6,628 nucleotides of DNA, from the NCBI GenBank assembly GCA_026993705.1, contig JALWSJ010000160.1, positions 1-6,628 on the forward strand. The letters run 5' to 3'. Below are positions 6,433 to 6,628 of the stretch, piece by piece (position 1 is the first letter of the stretch; each line of letters starts with the position of its first letter). The position numbers and the translations under genes were made by a program. The notes under the pieces were generated by a model. That model was not told the DNA's origin. It made no database searches and was given only the letters and a program-made list of their open reading frames with translations. This stretch comes from Flavobacteriales bacterium. Lineage in GTDB: Bacteria > Bacteroidota > Bacteroidia > Flavobacteriales_D > Parvicellaceae.

Positions 6433-6527
6433 AGACTTTCTAAAAACCTAATTTACAACAAAATTACACGTTGATTATCAGTGTTTAAGAGTTATATTTC
6501 TTTGTTTTTAAGGTTTTTAGACAGTCT
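6433..6527. mobile_element. 95-bp MITE-like element with 19-bp terminal inverted repeats
   Basis: The left end AGACTTTCTAAAAACCTAA (6433-6451) and right end (6509-6527) are inverted repeats with only a few differences; the right arm as reverse complement starts AGACTGTCTAAAAACCTTAA. The AT-rich interior of 57 nt has no reading frame of note. It abuts the 5' end of repeat copy C, suggesting insertion at or near that end. I see no clear target-site duplication. A stem-loop of non-mobile origin is possible, but long matched arms at the very ends favour a small non-autonomous insertion element. Confidence 0.5.
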
Positions 6528-6628
6528 GAAGCAGGTCAGGGGACTGCAAAGAAAACGGATTTTTTCTTTAGACCCTAGATTCAATTGCTAGTGCAAGTTT
6601 TTGAAGTTGCATTTCCCACTGTTAAGCC
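6528..6628. other. Right-edge segment without identifiable gene
   Basis: All three + frames are broken by stops. One - frame is open from the window edge to a TGA at 6583-6581 (15 codons), too short to judge. An 8-bp stem, 6548-6555 (AAAGAAAA) with 6562-6569 (TTTTCTTT), is the only structure seen. It may be the end of a gene or insertion sequence lying to the right. Confidence 0.3.

Overview
The window looks like part of an accessory cell-surface or exopolysaccharide region from a low-GC member of the Bacteroidetes, most likely the Flavobacteriia. Supporting signs are the AT-rich composition, two promoter-like TATCTTTG boxes matching the phylum's TAnnTTTG -7 consensus, mostly A-rich leaders without strong Shine-Dalgarno sites, and proteins that read like Bacteroidetes M1 peptidases, Wzz-like proteins and multi-pass membrane enzymes. 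I cannot name a genus.

Layout. Positions 1-353 are non-coding and dense in repeat fragments: a left-truncated structured repeat (copy A), a strong hairpin at 118-157, and two repeat ends joined head to head at 205-230. A promoter then leads into three co-directional genes on the + strand: a secreted M1 zinc metallopeptidase (354-2225), a Wzz-type polysaccharide chain-length protein (2230-3219) and a Wzy/WaaL-type polymerase or ligase (3212-4663). The junctions are +4 nt and -8 nt, so these three are almost certainly one operon. Immediately after the last stop codon lies repeat copy B (about 4665-4870). A convergent gene on the - strand (4882-6141) encodes a multi-pass membrane protein resembling GT-C glycosyltransferases. 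Upstream of that gene come its probable promoter and repeat copy C (6292-6432), in opposite orientation to B. A 95-bp MITE-like inverted-repeat element (6433-6527) abuts C. The last 100 bp hold nothing I can identify.

How the genes may work together. Wzz-like and Wzy/WaaL-like proteins are the standard pair for Wzy-dependent glycan assembly, setting chain length and polymerising or ligating undecaprenyl-linked repeat units. The GT-C-like protein could add a lipid-linked sugar to the same glycan or to an unrelated acceptor. The M1 peptidase has no obvious role in polysaccharide synthesis, so its tight coupling to wzz/wzy is unexpected.

The most interesting feature is the repeat family. There are three recognisable copies (A, B, C) plus a fused pair of ends, with conserved ends (CGTTAGGGATA at one side, AACGCCC at the other) and internal hairpins whose sequence varies while pairing is kept. 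It resembles a widespread intergenic structured element of Flavobacteria, possibly the Rfam Flavo-1 motif, but I could not test this. B and C form an inverted pair around the single glycosyltransferase-like gene. A and C are direct repeats (64 of 67 positions identical) around the whole four-gene block. I found no tRNA, rRNA, CRISPR array or transposase gene.
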